Part shown: positions 8,438 to 17,553 of the stretch, one piece after another | How the letters are laid out: every line of letters begins with the position of its first letter | Numbering within the stretch: position 1 is the stretch's first letter | Assembly (NCBI RefSeq): GCF_030519355.1 | Contig: NZ_JAUMKC010000027.1 | Location: forward strand, 1 to 64,000 | Origin: Mucilaginibacter sp. L3T2-6 | GTDB taxonomy: Bacteria; Bacteroidota; Bacteroidia; Sphingobacteriales; Sphingobacteriaceae | DNA: 64,000 nt | Direction of reading: 5' to 3' | The notes under the pieces: generated by a model | Database searches by the model: none | What the model was told of the DNA's origin: nothing | The model's input: only the letters and a program-made list of their open reading frames with translations | Made by a program: the position numbers and the translations under genes

Positions 8438-10867
8438 TTATTCCGTTTTCAGGCTCTTCACCGGGTTCATCAATGCTGCTTTTATGGCTTGCGAGCTTAC
8501 CGTTAACACCGCAACAATAGCGGCGGCTACACCTGCAATGCCGAACATCCACCAGGCTAGCGGCACGCGGTATGAAAAGCCCTGTAGCCATGCTGTTGCG
8601 CCATACCAGGCCACCGGTATTGCTATTATAAATGATATCGCAACAAGTATCAAAAAATCCTTCGAGAGCAGGGTAACTATGCCTGATACGCTGGAGCCAA
8701 GCACTTTACGTATACCTATCTCCTTACTGCGCTGTTCGGCGCTGAACGCTGCTAGACCGAACAAACCAAGGCATGATATTGCGATAGCAACCAATGTGAA
8801 TGAGTTAATGATCTGCGATATAATGATCTCGCCCTCGTACAGCTTTTGCACTTCGCTATCCATAAACGAATAGGTAAACGGCACTGATGGCAAGTCTTTT
8901 TTCCAGATATTGTCCACCTGGCTAAGCAGGTTTTTATAGTTGCTGCTGTTAACCGATACCACCATACTCACAAAGTCCATAGGGTCTTTACTGTAAACCA
9001 GCATAAATGGCTTTACTTCACTTTTCAGCGAGTTGTAGTTAAAATCTTTCATAACGCCGGCAACGGTAACATAAGTTGCAGGGTTATTGCCGTATTGCTG
9101 CCAAAGCTTTGCGCCTATGGCCGTGCGCTCGTTTAAGTTGAGGCGTTTGGCCAGGGTTTGGTTAATAAGCACCTTGCCGCTGTCATCCTTCATAAAGTCG
9201 CGGCCGCTCAGCAGTTTAATGCCGTTTGTCTTTAAAAAAAACTCATCGCAGGTAATGTTTTGCGCATCAATGGCATTGGCCATATTTCCGCCATCAGTAT
9301 AAACGCCGTGGTCGTGCATTATAAACTGACTCAGATAATTATCGGCGCTGCTTACCCCTTTTACCTCGGCAAGCTGCCGCAGGTCGTTAGCCAACACACT
9401 CATTCTTGTTTGCGCATCGTTGGTGTAAAAATTAAATATCAATTTTTGGTTTTGATCAAAGCCAAGGTCTTTGGATTTGATGAAGTTAAGCTGACTGTAA
9501 ATCACAACGATACCGATCATCAAGCTAATAGACAAAAAGAACTGAAAACCTACCAAAAACTTGCGGATGCCATTGGCTGATATTTTACTGCCAAAATTAC
9601 CTTTGATGACCTTGATCGCCTCGAATGATGAGAGGTAGAAGGCCGGGTAGCTTCCCGAAACAAGGCCGGTAACTAATACCAAACCACCCAAAATAAGCCA
9701 CAGGCGGTAATCGGCAAAAAACGACAGTTGGATATCGGCACGTGTAATATTATTCAGGTAAGGCAAAGCTACCCAAAGCAAGGGCATCGCTATCATTACA
9801 CCGGCAAATGCCAGCAGGAACGATTCGCCTAAAAACTGTTTGATCAAGTCATACTTCCCTGCGCCGATTACCTTACGGACGCCGACTTCTTTGGCACGTT
9901 TAGATGCGCGGGCGGTTGACAGGTTCATGAAGTTGATGCAAGCTATAACCTGAATAAGAACGGCTATCAAAACCAGGATAAGCAGGAATGACGGATCGGC
10001 GCTTTTGGTGAGCTCTATCTCGAAGCCGCCGGTAGTATGTATGGAGGTAACAGGCTGCAGGTGCAGTACTTTGGTCATGCCAAGGGTTTTCATTTGCTGG
10101 CCGGCGTTTTTATCTAAAAATGCGGGCAGCTTTTTTTCCAGTGCTTCAGCATTAGCGCCAGGTCTTAGCTTTAAATAAGCGAACAAAAAGTTATTGCCGG
10201 CCCATTCGTGGCTGTTAGAAATATCAACACCTGTAGCGGTGCTTCTCATGGTTATAAACATATTGGCCTGCAAGTGCGACCGGCCCAGGCTTTCATCAAC
10301 CACGCCTGTAACTTTATAGTCATGCTTACCCCAGCTGTCGTTGATGTTAATCATCTTATCCAAAGCCTCTTCCTTTCCAAACAGTTTTACAGCAGTAGAT
10401 TTTAATAAGACGATGGAATAAGGGGCATCGAGTGCGTGCGATGCTTTACCTTCTACGAAATGGTAAGTGAAAATATCGAAGAAGGTGGAGTCCACGTAGT
10501 AAGCTCCATCCTCATAAAACGACTGCTCTTTGTAACGCAGTAAATGTTGCTTAGCGCCAAGCTTTTCGGTCGCCACCACACGGGTGTAATCCAATACCTC
10601 GGGAAAATTAGCTTTAATAGCAGGCGCAATGGGTGGCGATGAAGCGCCTCCGTGATGTTTATCGCCGGTTAGGGCCAGGTCAGTGGTAATTCGGTAAATG
10701 CTTTTGGCATCTTTGTGCTGCCTGTCATAGCTGTATTGCTCCTGCACATATAGTAAAATGTACAAACAGCATAGCGTACCTGCGGCCAGGCCGAAGATAT
10801 TGATAAAACTGAATGTCTTATTTTTTAACAGGAACCGGAATGCGGTTTTCAGATAGCTTCTTAACAT
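8438..10867 (-). CDS. FtsX/MacB-type ABC transporter permease
   Basis: 809-aa inner-membrane permease. One transmembrane helix near residues 20-42 is followed by a large MacB-like periplasmic domain (about 60-270). Next come an FtsX core with three helices (about 285-420), a second MacB-like domain (about 440-670), and a second FtsX core up to the C-terminus. The cytoplasmic-coupling motifs RAKEVGVRKVIGA and RSKEIGIRKVLGS precede each FtsX core, as expected. These large duplicated permeases are frequent in Bacteroidota and work with a separate MacB-like ATPase, absent here. Substrate is unknown: mechanotransmission, lipoprotein or peptide export are all possible. Confidence 0.88.
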   Translation of the reverse strand: MLRSYLKTAFRFLLKNKTFSFINIFGLAAGTLCCLYILLYVQEQYSYDRQHKDAKSIYRITTDLALTGDKHHGGASSPPIAPAIKANFPEVLDYTRVVATEKLGAKQHLLRYKEQSFYEDGAYYVDSTFFDIFTYHFVEGKASHALDAPYSIVLLKSTAVKLFGKEEALDKMININDSWGKHDYKVTGVVDESLGRSHLQANMFITMRSTATGVDISNSHEWAGNNFLFAYLKLRPGANAEALEKKLPAFLDKNAGQQMKTLGMTKVLHLQPVTSIHTTGGFEIELTKSADPSFLLILVLIAVLIQVIACINFMNLSTARASKRAKEVGVRKVIGAGKYDLIKQFLGESFLLAFAGVMIAMPLLWVALPYLNNITRADIQLSFFADYRLWLILGGLVLVTGLVSGSYPAFYLSSFEAIKVIKGNFGSKISANGIRKFLVGFQFFLSISLMIGIVVIYSQLNFIKSKDLGFDQNQKLIFNFYTNDAQTRMSVLANDLRQLAEVKGVSSADNYLSQFIMHDHGVYTDGGNMANAIDAQNITCDEFFLKTNGIKLLSGRDFMKDDSGKVLINQTLAKRLNLNERTAIGAKLWQQYGNNPATYVTVAGVMKDFNYNSLKSEVKPFMLVYSKDPMDFVSMVVSVNSSNYKNLLSQVDNIWKKDLPSVPFTYSFMDSEVQKLYEGEIIISQIINSFTLVAIAISCLGLFGLAAFSAEQRSKEIGIRKVLGSSVSGIVTLLSKDFLILVAISFIIAIPVAWYGATAWLQGFSYRVPLAWWMFGIAGVAAAIVAVLTVSSQAIKAALMNPVKSLKTE

Positions 10868-11154
10868 ATTTCATTTGTTCATTGGTGCATTAGTTTATTG
10901 GAATTTGTCCTGATAAGCCAATCACCGGTTAATAGTTGGTAAATTTAGGCCAAGACAATGCCAAACGAAATAAATAGCTGATAATTAATAATTTAACTAA
11001 TTTTTAGCGATTTAATTGCGTTCGGTTTTGATACAACGGATGTACGCTTCTGCATGAACCAATAGATGCAGCATTTAATGATTTTGCTTTTGATTTAGTT
11101 ATAAAAATCACCCTGATATTTAATCTTGTGAATCATAGTGCTTACCTTAGGTAA

Positions 11155-12063
11155 ATGAAATACCGGTTACTTTTATTCATATCATGTATTGCTTCGGCAA
11201 CTTTCGCCCAAACAGATACTAAGCTAACAGCAAAATTGCAGGATGCGGTTAAAGGCTTTAACGGCCAGGTTGGCATTTACGTGCAAAACCTTAAAACCGG
11301 CAGAACTGCCGCCATAAACGCCGATACTTTGTTTCCAACCGCCAGCATGATCAAAGTTAGCATACAGTGCGGCCTGATGGACAAAATTGAAAAAGGCCAA
11401 ATGCAGTATAACCAAAAACTGGTTTACCGCGACTCGCTTTTATATAAAGGTGAAGATATCCTTGGTTCGTTTAAGGATGGTGATACGATTGAAGTGAGCA
11501 AAGTTTCCCTGCTGATGATCACCATGAGCGACAACACGGCCAGCGTTTGGCTGCAAAAGCTGGTGGGCGGCGAATACATCAACAACTGGCTCGAAACAAA
11601 CGGATTTAAAATAATGCGTGTTAATTCGCGTGTGCAGGGCCGGGAAGCAATAAGAACCCGGTATGGCTGGGGTGTTACCACGCCTTTTGAAATGTGCAGG
11701 TTATTTAAGATGATTAGAAACGGCGAAGCTGTAAGTCCGGCGGCAAGTGAGCGTATGTACCGCAATATGGGTCGTATCTTCTGGGATGATAAGGCCATAT
11801 CGCAAATACCGCCCTATATTCAAACCGCATCCAAACAGGGCGCACTGGATGAGTCGAAGTCAGAAACTGTAATGGTGAATGCCCCTAACGGCGATTATGT
11901 GTTTTCTATCATCACCAACCATAACCAAGACCAGCGCTGGACAGAGGATAACGAGGCCGTTATGCTTATCCGCAAAGTGTCATCTTTATTATGGCATTAT
12001 TTTGAACCTGCCAGTAAGTGGGCTCCGCCGGCCGGCATGGATAAATACATGAAGGATGAGTAA
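11155..12063 (+). CDS. Class A beta-lactamase-like serine hydrolase, atypical active site
   Basis: 302-aa exported protein (signal residues 1-19, cut after FAQ). The fold and several motifs are those of class A beta-lactamases: SMIK with Ser64/Lys67, SDN at 125-127, and TTPFEM in the following helix. The third box is KQG (227-229) in place of KTG/KSG. The omega-loop segment (about 155-176) lacks a recognisable ExxLN, so the deacylating Glu is not evident. It may therefore be a penicillin-binding or esterase-like relative and should not be read as a resistance gene. A signal-bearing alpha/beta hydrolase follows 70 nt downstream on the same strand. Confidence 0.75.
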   Translation: MKYRLLLFISCIASATFAQTDTKLTAKLQDAVKGFNGQVGIYVQNLKTGRTAAINADTLFPTASMIKVSIQCGLMDKIEKGQMQYNQKLVYRDSLLYKGEDILGSFKDGDTIEVSKVSLLMITMSDNTASVWLQKLVGGEYINNWLETNGFKIMRVNSRVQGREAIRTRYGWGVTTPFEMCRLFKMIRNGEAVSPAASERMYRNMGRIFWDDKAISQIPPYIQTASKQGALDESKSETVMVNAPNGDYVFSIITNHNQDQRWTEDNEAVMLIRKVSSLLWHYFEPASKWAPPAGMDKYMKDE

Positions 12064-12133
12064 GCAGGTTGAATTATTTCATCTTGTTACTTGATACAGA
12101 CGCTATTTGCTAATCAATAATTAACTTATTTAA

Positions 12134-12946
12134 ATGATAAAACCTTTAATCGCCGCGGCACAATTTTGCCTTTTGCTGATCTTTTGCAGCCGCACACATG
12201 GACAGGGGGTACCCGAAGGCCGCTACTACACCTCTTTCGACAATACAAAGATCTATTACGAGGTAAGCGGCGAAGGTTACCCGGTGATCCTGATTCATGG
12301 TTTTTCGGGCACATCGCAGGGCTGGAAAAGCGGGTTGCTGTACGGCGACCTTATCAAGGCTGGCTACAAGGTTATTATTCCAGACCTTAGGGGTAATGGC
12401 AGATCCGGCAAACCCCATACCGACGAAGGTTATAATAATGACGCGGAAGCCAGAGATATAATGGGGCTTGCAACTGCCCTTAATTTAAAAACTTATGATG
12501 CCGTTGGCTATTCCCGCGGCTCTATAATCCTATCGCGCCTGCTGGTGCTCGACAAACGCCTGCATAAAGCTGTAATGGGCGGTATGGGCGATGCTTATAC
12601 CAACCCTGATTGGCCGCGCCGGGTACACGCTTACAAAGCGCTTATGGGCGACACAAGCCTGCACGATGTGGATGACATGATAAAGTACATTCGCTCACAG
12701 CCATTTGACGAACTGGCTTTGGCGTATCAGCAAAAGTGGCAACCGTCAACCAGTAAAAAGGAACTGGCGGCCGTGCGTAAACCCGTTTTAATTATTCGCG
12801 GGACTGCCGATAAAGAAAACGGCTCCGAGACAGCGCTGAATAAACTGATACCGTGCTCCGGCCTTGCATACGTGCCGGGCAATCATAACACCGCAAGCAA
12901 AAACGAAGAATTCAGCAAAGCCGTGCTGACTTTTCTGAAAGATTGA
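12134..12946 (+). CDS. Exported alpha/beta hydrolase
   Basis: 270-aa alpha/beta-hydrolase with an N-terminal signal sequence (about 1-23). The oxyanion motif HGFSG lies at 55-59 and the nucleophile elbow GYSRG at 125-129, with Ser127. An acidic residue in RGTADKENG (about 215-225) and a His in PGNHNTAS near the C-terminus complete a likely triad. Family members hydrolyse esters, epoxides or haloalkanes. Substrate cannot be inferred. It is probably co-transcribed with the beta-lactamase-like gene. Confidence 0.85.
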   Translation: MIKPLIAAAQFCLLLIFCSRTHGQGVPEGRYYTSFDNTKIYYEVSGEGYPVILIHGFSGTSQGWKSGLLYGDLIKAGYKVIIPDLRGNGRSGKPHTDEGYNNDAEARDIMGLATALNLKTYDAVGYSRGSIILSRLLVLDKRLHKAVMGGMGDAYTNPDWPRRVHAYKALMGDTSLHDVDDMIKYIRSQPFDELALAYQQKWQPSTSKKELAAVRKPVLIIRGTADKENGSETALNKLIPCSGLAYVPGNHNTASKNEEFSKAVLTFLKD

Positions 12947-13026
12947 TTAACGCAGCAAAGTACGTTTTGAACTTTATTATACAGGGCTTTAAAACAAATG
13001 CATTTAGTTTTTGCTTTTAGCAGGGT

Positions 13027-14244
13027 ATGAACAAATTGCTCCTTACTATAATTTGCTGCTTAGCGCCTTATATGCTACTGGCACAAACTGTTACCGACAC
13101 TGCAAACATGGATATCGATACAACCGGCCAGCGGGATCTGATCGACATCGGCAGGAAATTGTTTAAGATTAAACCACGCCGCAAACCCGGTAAAAAGGAG
13201 GTGTACTTTTCCATACTGCCCTTATCAACATCTGTACCCGGCGGCAGCAAGGCAATAGTAACCTCCACAACAGCGGGCTTTTACCTTGGCAACAGAAAAA
13301 CTACTTACCTTTCTACAGTCACCTTTGCCCCTTATTTAAATTTTAAAGGCAGGTATGGCTTGCCTGTTCACTCCAGCGTTTGGACGCCGGATAATACCTA
13401 CAACATACAGGGTGATATACGCTTTTTAGTTTATCCTCAAAATACCTGGGGGCTTGGCGGCAAAAACAGCGAGGATGAAAGGCTGCTGGTAAATTTTGAT
13501 TATATACGTTTTTACCAAACTGTGCTGAAGCGCATACAACCATTTTTTTATGTGGGTGTGGGATACAACATGGATTATTATTTCAATATAAATACTAATG
13601 TAAACGGTCAGACAACCTCGCTTAAAGATTTTACACAATACCCTTATGGCACAACCGCGGGTGAGAATTCTTTCTCATCAGGGTTAACTTTAAATGCGGT
13701 ATACGATACCCGGCAAAACCTGTTCAATCCGTTTCCGGGTATATTTGCAAACGTAATTTACAGGCACAACGCCGGTTTTCTTGGCAGCGACAACAATTCC
13801 CAATCGCTTTATCTTGATTTCAGAAAATATATTGCCGTCGGCGATAACTCTGTTTATAAAAGTGTTTTCGCCTTTTGGACATACTATTGGACGACCATAT
13901 CGAAGGGTACGCCCTATTTAAACCTGCCGGGCATTGGTAACGACCCTTATCAGCGCTCCGGTCGCGGAATTGAGCAGAACAGGTACAGGGGCAACAGCCT
14001 TATTTATTTTGAAGCCGAATACCGTCGTGATATTACTGCCAACGGCTTATTCGGTTTCGTGCTATTTGCCAATTTTAACAGCGCCAGCGAACTCAATACA
14101 CGCCACTTTACCTACGTGAACCCGGCAGCGGGCGGGGGGCTGCGTGTTAAATTCAATAAACGTTCCGCCACTAATATAGCTATCGACTATGGTTTTAGTA
14201 AAGGGTACAATGGTTTGATAGTGGGCCTGGGAGAAGCCTTCTAA
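13027..14244 (+). CDS. BamA/TamA-family outer membrane barrel protein
   Basis: 405-aa outer membrane protein with signal peptide (1-19, MLLAQ). After a short periplasmic segment with basic KIKPRRKPGKKE, the rest is a beta-barrel of the Omp85 surface-antigen type, recognised by strands such as YGTTAGENSFSSGL, YDTRQNLFNPFPG and the late RGNSLIYFEAEYRRD segment. The usual POTRA domains of BamA are missing, which puts it among short Omp85-like barrels whose client is unknown. The final residues (GLGEAF) end in Phe, as expected for barrel insertion. It stands alone, 81 nt after the hydrolase gene. Confidence 0.8.
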   Translation: MNKLLLTIICCLAPYMLLAQTVTDTANMDIDTTGQRDLIDIGRKLFKIKPRRKPGKKEVYFSILPLSTSVPGGSKAIVTSTTAGFYLGNRKTTYLSTVTFAPYLNFKGRYGLPVHSSVWTPDNTYNIQGDIRFLVYPQNTWGLGGKNSEDERLLVNFDYIRFYQTVLKRIQPFFYVGVGYNMDYYFNINTNVNGQTTSLKDFTQYPYGTTAGENSFSSGLTLNAVYDTRQNLFNPFPGIFANVIYRHNAGFLGSDNNSQSLYLDFRKYIAVGDNSVYKSVFAFWTYYWTTISKGTPYLNLPGIGNDPYQRSGRGIEQNRYRGNSLIYFEAEYRRDITANGLFGFVLFANFNSASELNTRHFTYVNPAAGGGLRVKFNKRSATNIAIDYGFSKGYNGLIVGLGEAF

Positions 14245-14381
14245 GTAATATTTTCATCACAATAACAAAATATATAAATCGGTATTAAGAAATAAGTATA
14301 TTTATATTCAAATTTTCAGCCCTTCCTGTCTTTATTGGTTATCATCCGGTCAAAGTTTTAATTTTTAATATCAGGCTCTTA

Positions 14382-14738
14382 ATGGCAAAGCGTATTTTAG
14401 TATTGGATGATAACCAGGATATCCTGGATATAGTTCATGAAACCCTTACTTATGAAGATTTCGAGGTAAAAAGCACTTCGCACGGTGCTGATGTTATCCC
14501 AATGGCCGAAACTTTCATTCCAAATCTGGTAATACTCGACTATCGCGTTGCCGGTACAAACGGCGGCGAACTTTGCAGGCAGATAAAATCGCATCCGCAG
14601 CTTCAGCACGTTCCGGTAATTATCTATTCAGCCTATCTGAACAACGATCACGAACTGATGGCTTATGGTTGCGACGCAATCATCAACAAACCGTTCGATT
14701 TAACTGAATTGGTGGATACGGTTAACAGTTTGCTTTAA
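14382..14738 (+). CDS. Receiver-only response regulator
   Basis: 118-aa CheY-like receiver domain with no output domain. The acidic pair is Asp9/Asp10, the phospho-acceptor is Asp53 in LVILDYRV, the switch residue is the Ser in PVIIYSAY, and the invariant Lys is in INKPFD. It would act by protein contact or in a phosphorelay. No histidine kinase is in the window. A second receiver-only regulator lies 1 kb downstream, with two zinc-ribbon microproteins in between. Confidence 0.93.
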   Translation: MAKRILVLDDNQDILDIVHETLTYEDFEVKSTSHGADVIPMAETFIPNLVILDYRVAGTNGGELCRQIKSHPQLQHVPVIIYSAYLNNDHELMAYGCDAIINKPFDLTELVDTVNSLL

Positions 14739-14865
14739 ACACAATCGATAGTTAACCGCTGGTTATTAGATTAATATTAGATTTTCATTAAACTTCCTTC
14801 CAATACACTCTACATCGTAATTTTCTTGTTACTTTTACAGGCGTTAAGCAAACCCCTATTCAAAC

Positions 14866-15054
14866 ATGACTGCTATGGAAAACAACACTGACCTCACGGG
14901 CAGGGAGAGAAGGCCCTATCTTTGCCCGAAATGCAATTCAAAGCTTACCGAACGCGTGCGGCGTGGCTTCTGGGTAAAAACCTTCTTGTTTTGGCGTCCT
15001 GTAAAAAGGTTTCATTGTTATAACTGCAACAGCAGGCCCTATATTTTTGGTTGA
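14866..15054 (+). CDS. Zinc-ribbon microprotein 1
   Basis: 62 aa, function unknown. It has CPKC near residue 23 and CYNC near residue 51, a four-Cys zinc ribbon. Between them is a basic, aromatic, amphipathic segment (RRGFWVKTFLFWRPVKRF), and it ends RPYIFG. The gene shares an ungapped 44-residue core with the next microprotein, with 18 identities by eye, so the two are tandem duplicates. The start at MTAMENN is the first ATG; the second Met, four codons on, is possible. Membrane-surface or nucleic-acid binding would fit the basic aromatic core. Confidence 0.65.
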   Translation: MTAMENNTDLTGRERRPYLCPKCNSKLTERVRRGFWVKTFLFWRPVKRFHCYNCNSRPYIFG

Positions 15055-15151
15055 TTGGCGATAGATATTAGTATAAGGATTTTGCAATAACTATTGCAAC
15101 TTATTTTATATTATTATTTAATTTAGTCATACTCTAAAAATACAGACGCTT

Positions 15152-15343
15152 TTGACCAGGAAAAAAATACGTTCTCAGGATTATAATTGCCCTAAATGTG
15201 GTTCTCCTTTTCATTTCCAGGTGCATCGTAGCTGGTTTATGAAACTGGTATCTTATTTTTTTCCCGTCAGAAGGCTGTTTTGTGCAAAGTGCACAAGGGC
15301 GCACTATATTTTTACAGGCAGTAAAAAAGAAAACCGGCAGTAA
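15152..15343 (+). CDS. Zinc-ribbon microprotein 2 (paralogue of the preceding gene)
   Basis: 63 aa, starting at TTG. CPKC (about 14-17) and CAKC (about 47-50) form the zinc ribbon, and the core HRSWFMKLVSYFFPVRRLF aligns without gaps to that of the upstream microprotein. Conserved features of both copies are Y-x-CPKC-x-S, a basic aromatic middle with PV[KR]R, C-x2-C and a terminal YIF. The copy ends with a basic GSKKENRQ tail. No ATG is available in frame near the start. The pair lies between two orphan response regulators. Confidence 0.6.
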   Translation: MTRKKIRSQDYNCPKCGSPFHFQVHRSWFMKLVSYFFPVRRLFCAKCTRAHYIFTGSKKENRQ

Positions 15344-15696
15344 TAGCTTTACTTATCCTGAGGCCACTAACACATACCAATAGCGGCCTGAGCTCCACTT
15401 TTATATACAATAGTTTAATAAACTACACACACCTAATGCCCGTACCGCGCTACAAACCGGGAAAAACACAAATTCGGTTGAAAAAAATTATAAACAAGTT
15501 CATAGGTATGGCCGAACTTACACTCCGCCATTCTAACAGGTAAAATTAACTAATGTTTACAAATTGTAACTATATCATAATAAACATGGTATAGTAATTG
15601 CTGATGCTTGCCGTAATTAACTTTATTTGCAGATACTATAATATAAGGAATGGTATATATACCTGCCTGTTATCGAAAATTTTATTACCTATAATT
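15344..15696. other. Intergenic stretch before the second response regulator
   Basis: This 353-bp region contains a weak AGGCC/GGCCT stem (about 15360-15392) after the second microprotein and a 6-bp AAGTTC/GAACTT stem near 15498-15521. I see no coding potential. A variant TATTTG element near 15625 could drive the response regulator but does not match the full consensus. Confidence 0.35.
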
Positions 15697-16059
15697 ATGC
15701 GACGGATTTTAGCGGTGGATGACGACAAGGATATATTGGATGTTATCCAATACATTCTCGAGGACTCGGGTTACGAAGTAGACGCCCTTTCTGATGGAAA
15801 TCTATTATTTGAAAAAATAAAAACACAGACGCCCGATTTAATTTTACTGGACGTTATGTTGGGTAATTTAGATGGACGGGAACTTTGCCGGGCGGTAAAA
15901 ACATCAGCCGAAACCCGCAATATACCAGTGGTCATGATATCAGCCAGCCACGCGGCCGGCTCGCCTGACCAAAAGGGAGCACCCGATGCTTTCATTGCCA
16001 AACCATTTGATATTGACGATCTGCTGGGCGTTGTTAAAGGGCATGTAAGAGCGGCTTGA
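15697..16059 (+). CDS. Receiver-only response regulator
   Basis: 120-aa CheY-like receiver. I start at MRRILAVDDD, because the upstream in-frame extension is AT-rich and not receiver-like. Acidic residues are at 8-10, the phospho-acceptor is Asp52 in LILLDVML, the switch Ser is in VVMISASH, and the Lys is in IAKPFD. There is no output domain. It differs from the other receiver in most surface positions, so it is not a recent duplicate. It is probably a phosphorelay or protein-binding regulator with its kinase elsewhere. Confidence 0.92.
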   Translation: MRRILAVDDDKDILDVIQYILEDSGYEVDALSDGNLLFEKIKTQTPDLILLDVMLGNLDGRELCRAVKTSAETRNIPVVMISASHAAGSPDQKGAPDAFIAKPFDIDDLLGVVKGHVRAA

Positions 16060-16172
16060 CAAACCATTGGCAGTTTTTTTGGCAGACAAAATTCTCCAAG
16101 CTATGTTATTTTTCAATTTCCGGGATTAGCTGACGTTGGAAATTCTGCGAACTGCCCGCCGCAAACTGCTAA

Positions 16173-17288
16173 CTATTTTATCCTCAGTTCCTTTAACTCC
16201 TTATCGATTTTTGCATTCCAGCGCTCCTGTTCGGCCGTATCAATTCCGTGGCTGGTTTCCTTGTCATATTGCATTTGCATATCGGTCATTTCGCGGTAAG
16301 CATCAAGATATTTCACATTAACAATACCTTCATAGGTATCAGGAAGGAGATTCGAACCCGCAATTTCATTTTTGAAATGTTCAGCGGCCAGTTTCACAAT
16401 ATCAAAATGGCGCTGTTCATGGTTTAAGGTATAATCGCTCCGGCTATTACTTTTTACCCACGCCGCGCTTTTCGGAAGGCAGGCCTTTAGCGTAAGATGC
16501 AGCTTTATTACGCCATTAGCCAGCTCTGCCCGCTGATCATACCCTAATACCGGAAAAACCTCGGCCGAGTACTTACTAACGGGCGGTATTCCTCTGAAGT
16601 CAGCCCAAATTAAAGGCCTTTTGTTTGAGTAATAAATACTGTCGCCCTCTGTTTGATCTGCATAGTCACTGAAGGAGACCTCCACTTTTTTAGCCAGTTT
16701 GATATTATTTCCCGATTGTTGGCCCACCCAGGTATTAATATAAATCAAACCGTTAACCAATACCTTTCGCAATACCGGCTCGATATATTGAATTTGGCCG
16801 GCGTCGCGGTTGTAAACAGCACTGCCGCTGTAATCAGCCAGGTAAACCTTATCATCATCACCCTTACGCAAATAGAAAGAAAATATAACCGCCACATGTC
16901 CTTCAACCCGGTTGTTTGCCTGCGCCATTTCTTTTATGCTGATTTTCTTCAAACCTATAACTATTGGAGACAATGCTGTGTTGCGCGGTAAACTTGCCGC
17001 AATAAAACGTTTAAAAGAAAGTACCGGCCCATCTTTTAAATCCGTGGTATAAGTTTGCGGCGGCAAACCTTTTACCTGGCTTACCAGTAGGGCAACCGGT
17101 TCGTGGCTATTCAACTCGTCTTCAACATCGTCAATATAAAAGCGGACAGGTTTTATTATTAACTGCTCATTGGTTAATATAATACTGCTGAGCCGTTGTG
17201 GCACAGTCTGAAAAGCGGAGAAGGCAAGAGCAAAAAATATCAGAAGAGAAAGGCAAGCCGGCTTGCTGGTAATTACTTTTTTAATCAT
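16173..17288 (-). CDS. DUF922-like secreted putative Zn-dependent protease
   Basis: 371-aa exported protein with a signal sequence (about 1-27). The C-terminal half has the DUF922 pattern: a RPLIWADFRG segment, then LNHEQRHFDIVKLAAEHF, which supplies an HExxH zinc-metalloprotease motif (HEQRH). A third ligand is likely in the following helices. The N-terminal half (about 30-210) is an unrecognised beta-rich domain. The tail is charged and helical (about 340-371). The function is probably periplasmic proteolysis, by family annotation only. Confidence 0.72.
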   Translation of the reverse strand: MIKKVITSKPACLSLLIFFALAFSAFQTVPQRLSSIILTNEQLIIKPVRFYIDDVEDELNSHEPVALLVSQVKGLPPQTYTTDLKDGPVLSFKRFIAASLPRNTALSPIVIGLKKISIKEMAQANNRVEGHVAVIFSFYLRKGDDDKVYLADYSGSAVYNRDAGQIQYIEPVLRKVLVNGLIYINTWVGQQSGNNIKLAKKVEVSFSDYADQTEGDSIYYSNKRPLIWADFRGIPPVSKYSAEVFPVLGYDQRAELANGVIKLHLTLKACLPKSAAWVKSNSRSDYTLNHEQRHFDIVKLAAEHFKNEIAGSNLLPDTYEGIVNVKYLDAYREMTDMQMQYDKETSHGIDTAEQERWNAKIDKELKELRIK

Positions 17289-17425
17289 TATAAATATAAC
17301 GTTTGGCGAAACGGGCTATTATATTACAGGTATCCCGCAAATCATTACACGGCTTTATGCCGCTGATCTCCGGCGATAATTGGTGAAATATCTGCCATAA
17401 AGTTTCTTGCTAACACTAAGTAAAG

Positions 17426-17507
17426 TTTTCCACACCTATACCATGTATAATTTTCTCTTCGTTAAGAACAATGTTCTCCACACTATGTGAATTACTATTG
17501 TGGATTA
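17426..17507. other. Cluster of DnaA-box-like 9-mers in a divergent intergenic region
   Basis: TTTTCCACA (17426-17434) fits TTWTNCACA. TTCTCCACA (17474-17482) and, on the minus strand, TAATCCACA (17507-17499) each differ by one base. An AGAACA/TGTTCT palindrome lies at about 17465-17477. Three sites in 82 bp are suggestive only; no dnaA, dnaN or AT-rich DUE is evident. Confidence 0.3.
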
Positions 17508-17539
17508 ACCTTCAAGGGTTTAGTTAATTTCGCAAATCG

Positions 17540-17547
17540 TTAGTTTG
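17540..17547 (+). promoter_or_regulatory. Near-consensus -7 element of the TPR operon
   Basis: TTAGTTTG differs from TAnnTTTG at one base and lies 6 nt before the chosen ATG (17554), with TTTA 17 nt upstream. The in-frame TTG at 17545 falls inside this element, which favours the ATG as start and suggests a leaderless message. Confidence 0.4.
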
Positions 17548-17553
17548 CTCCCT

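Noticed and set aside
11155..12063. Antibiotic-resistance beta-lactamase
   Set aside because: KTG and ExxLN boxes are altered, so lactam turnover cannot be assumed.
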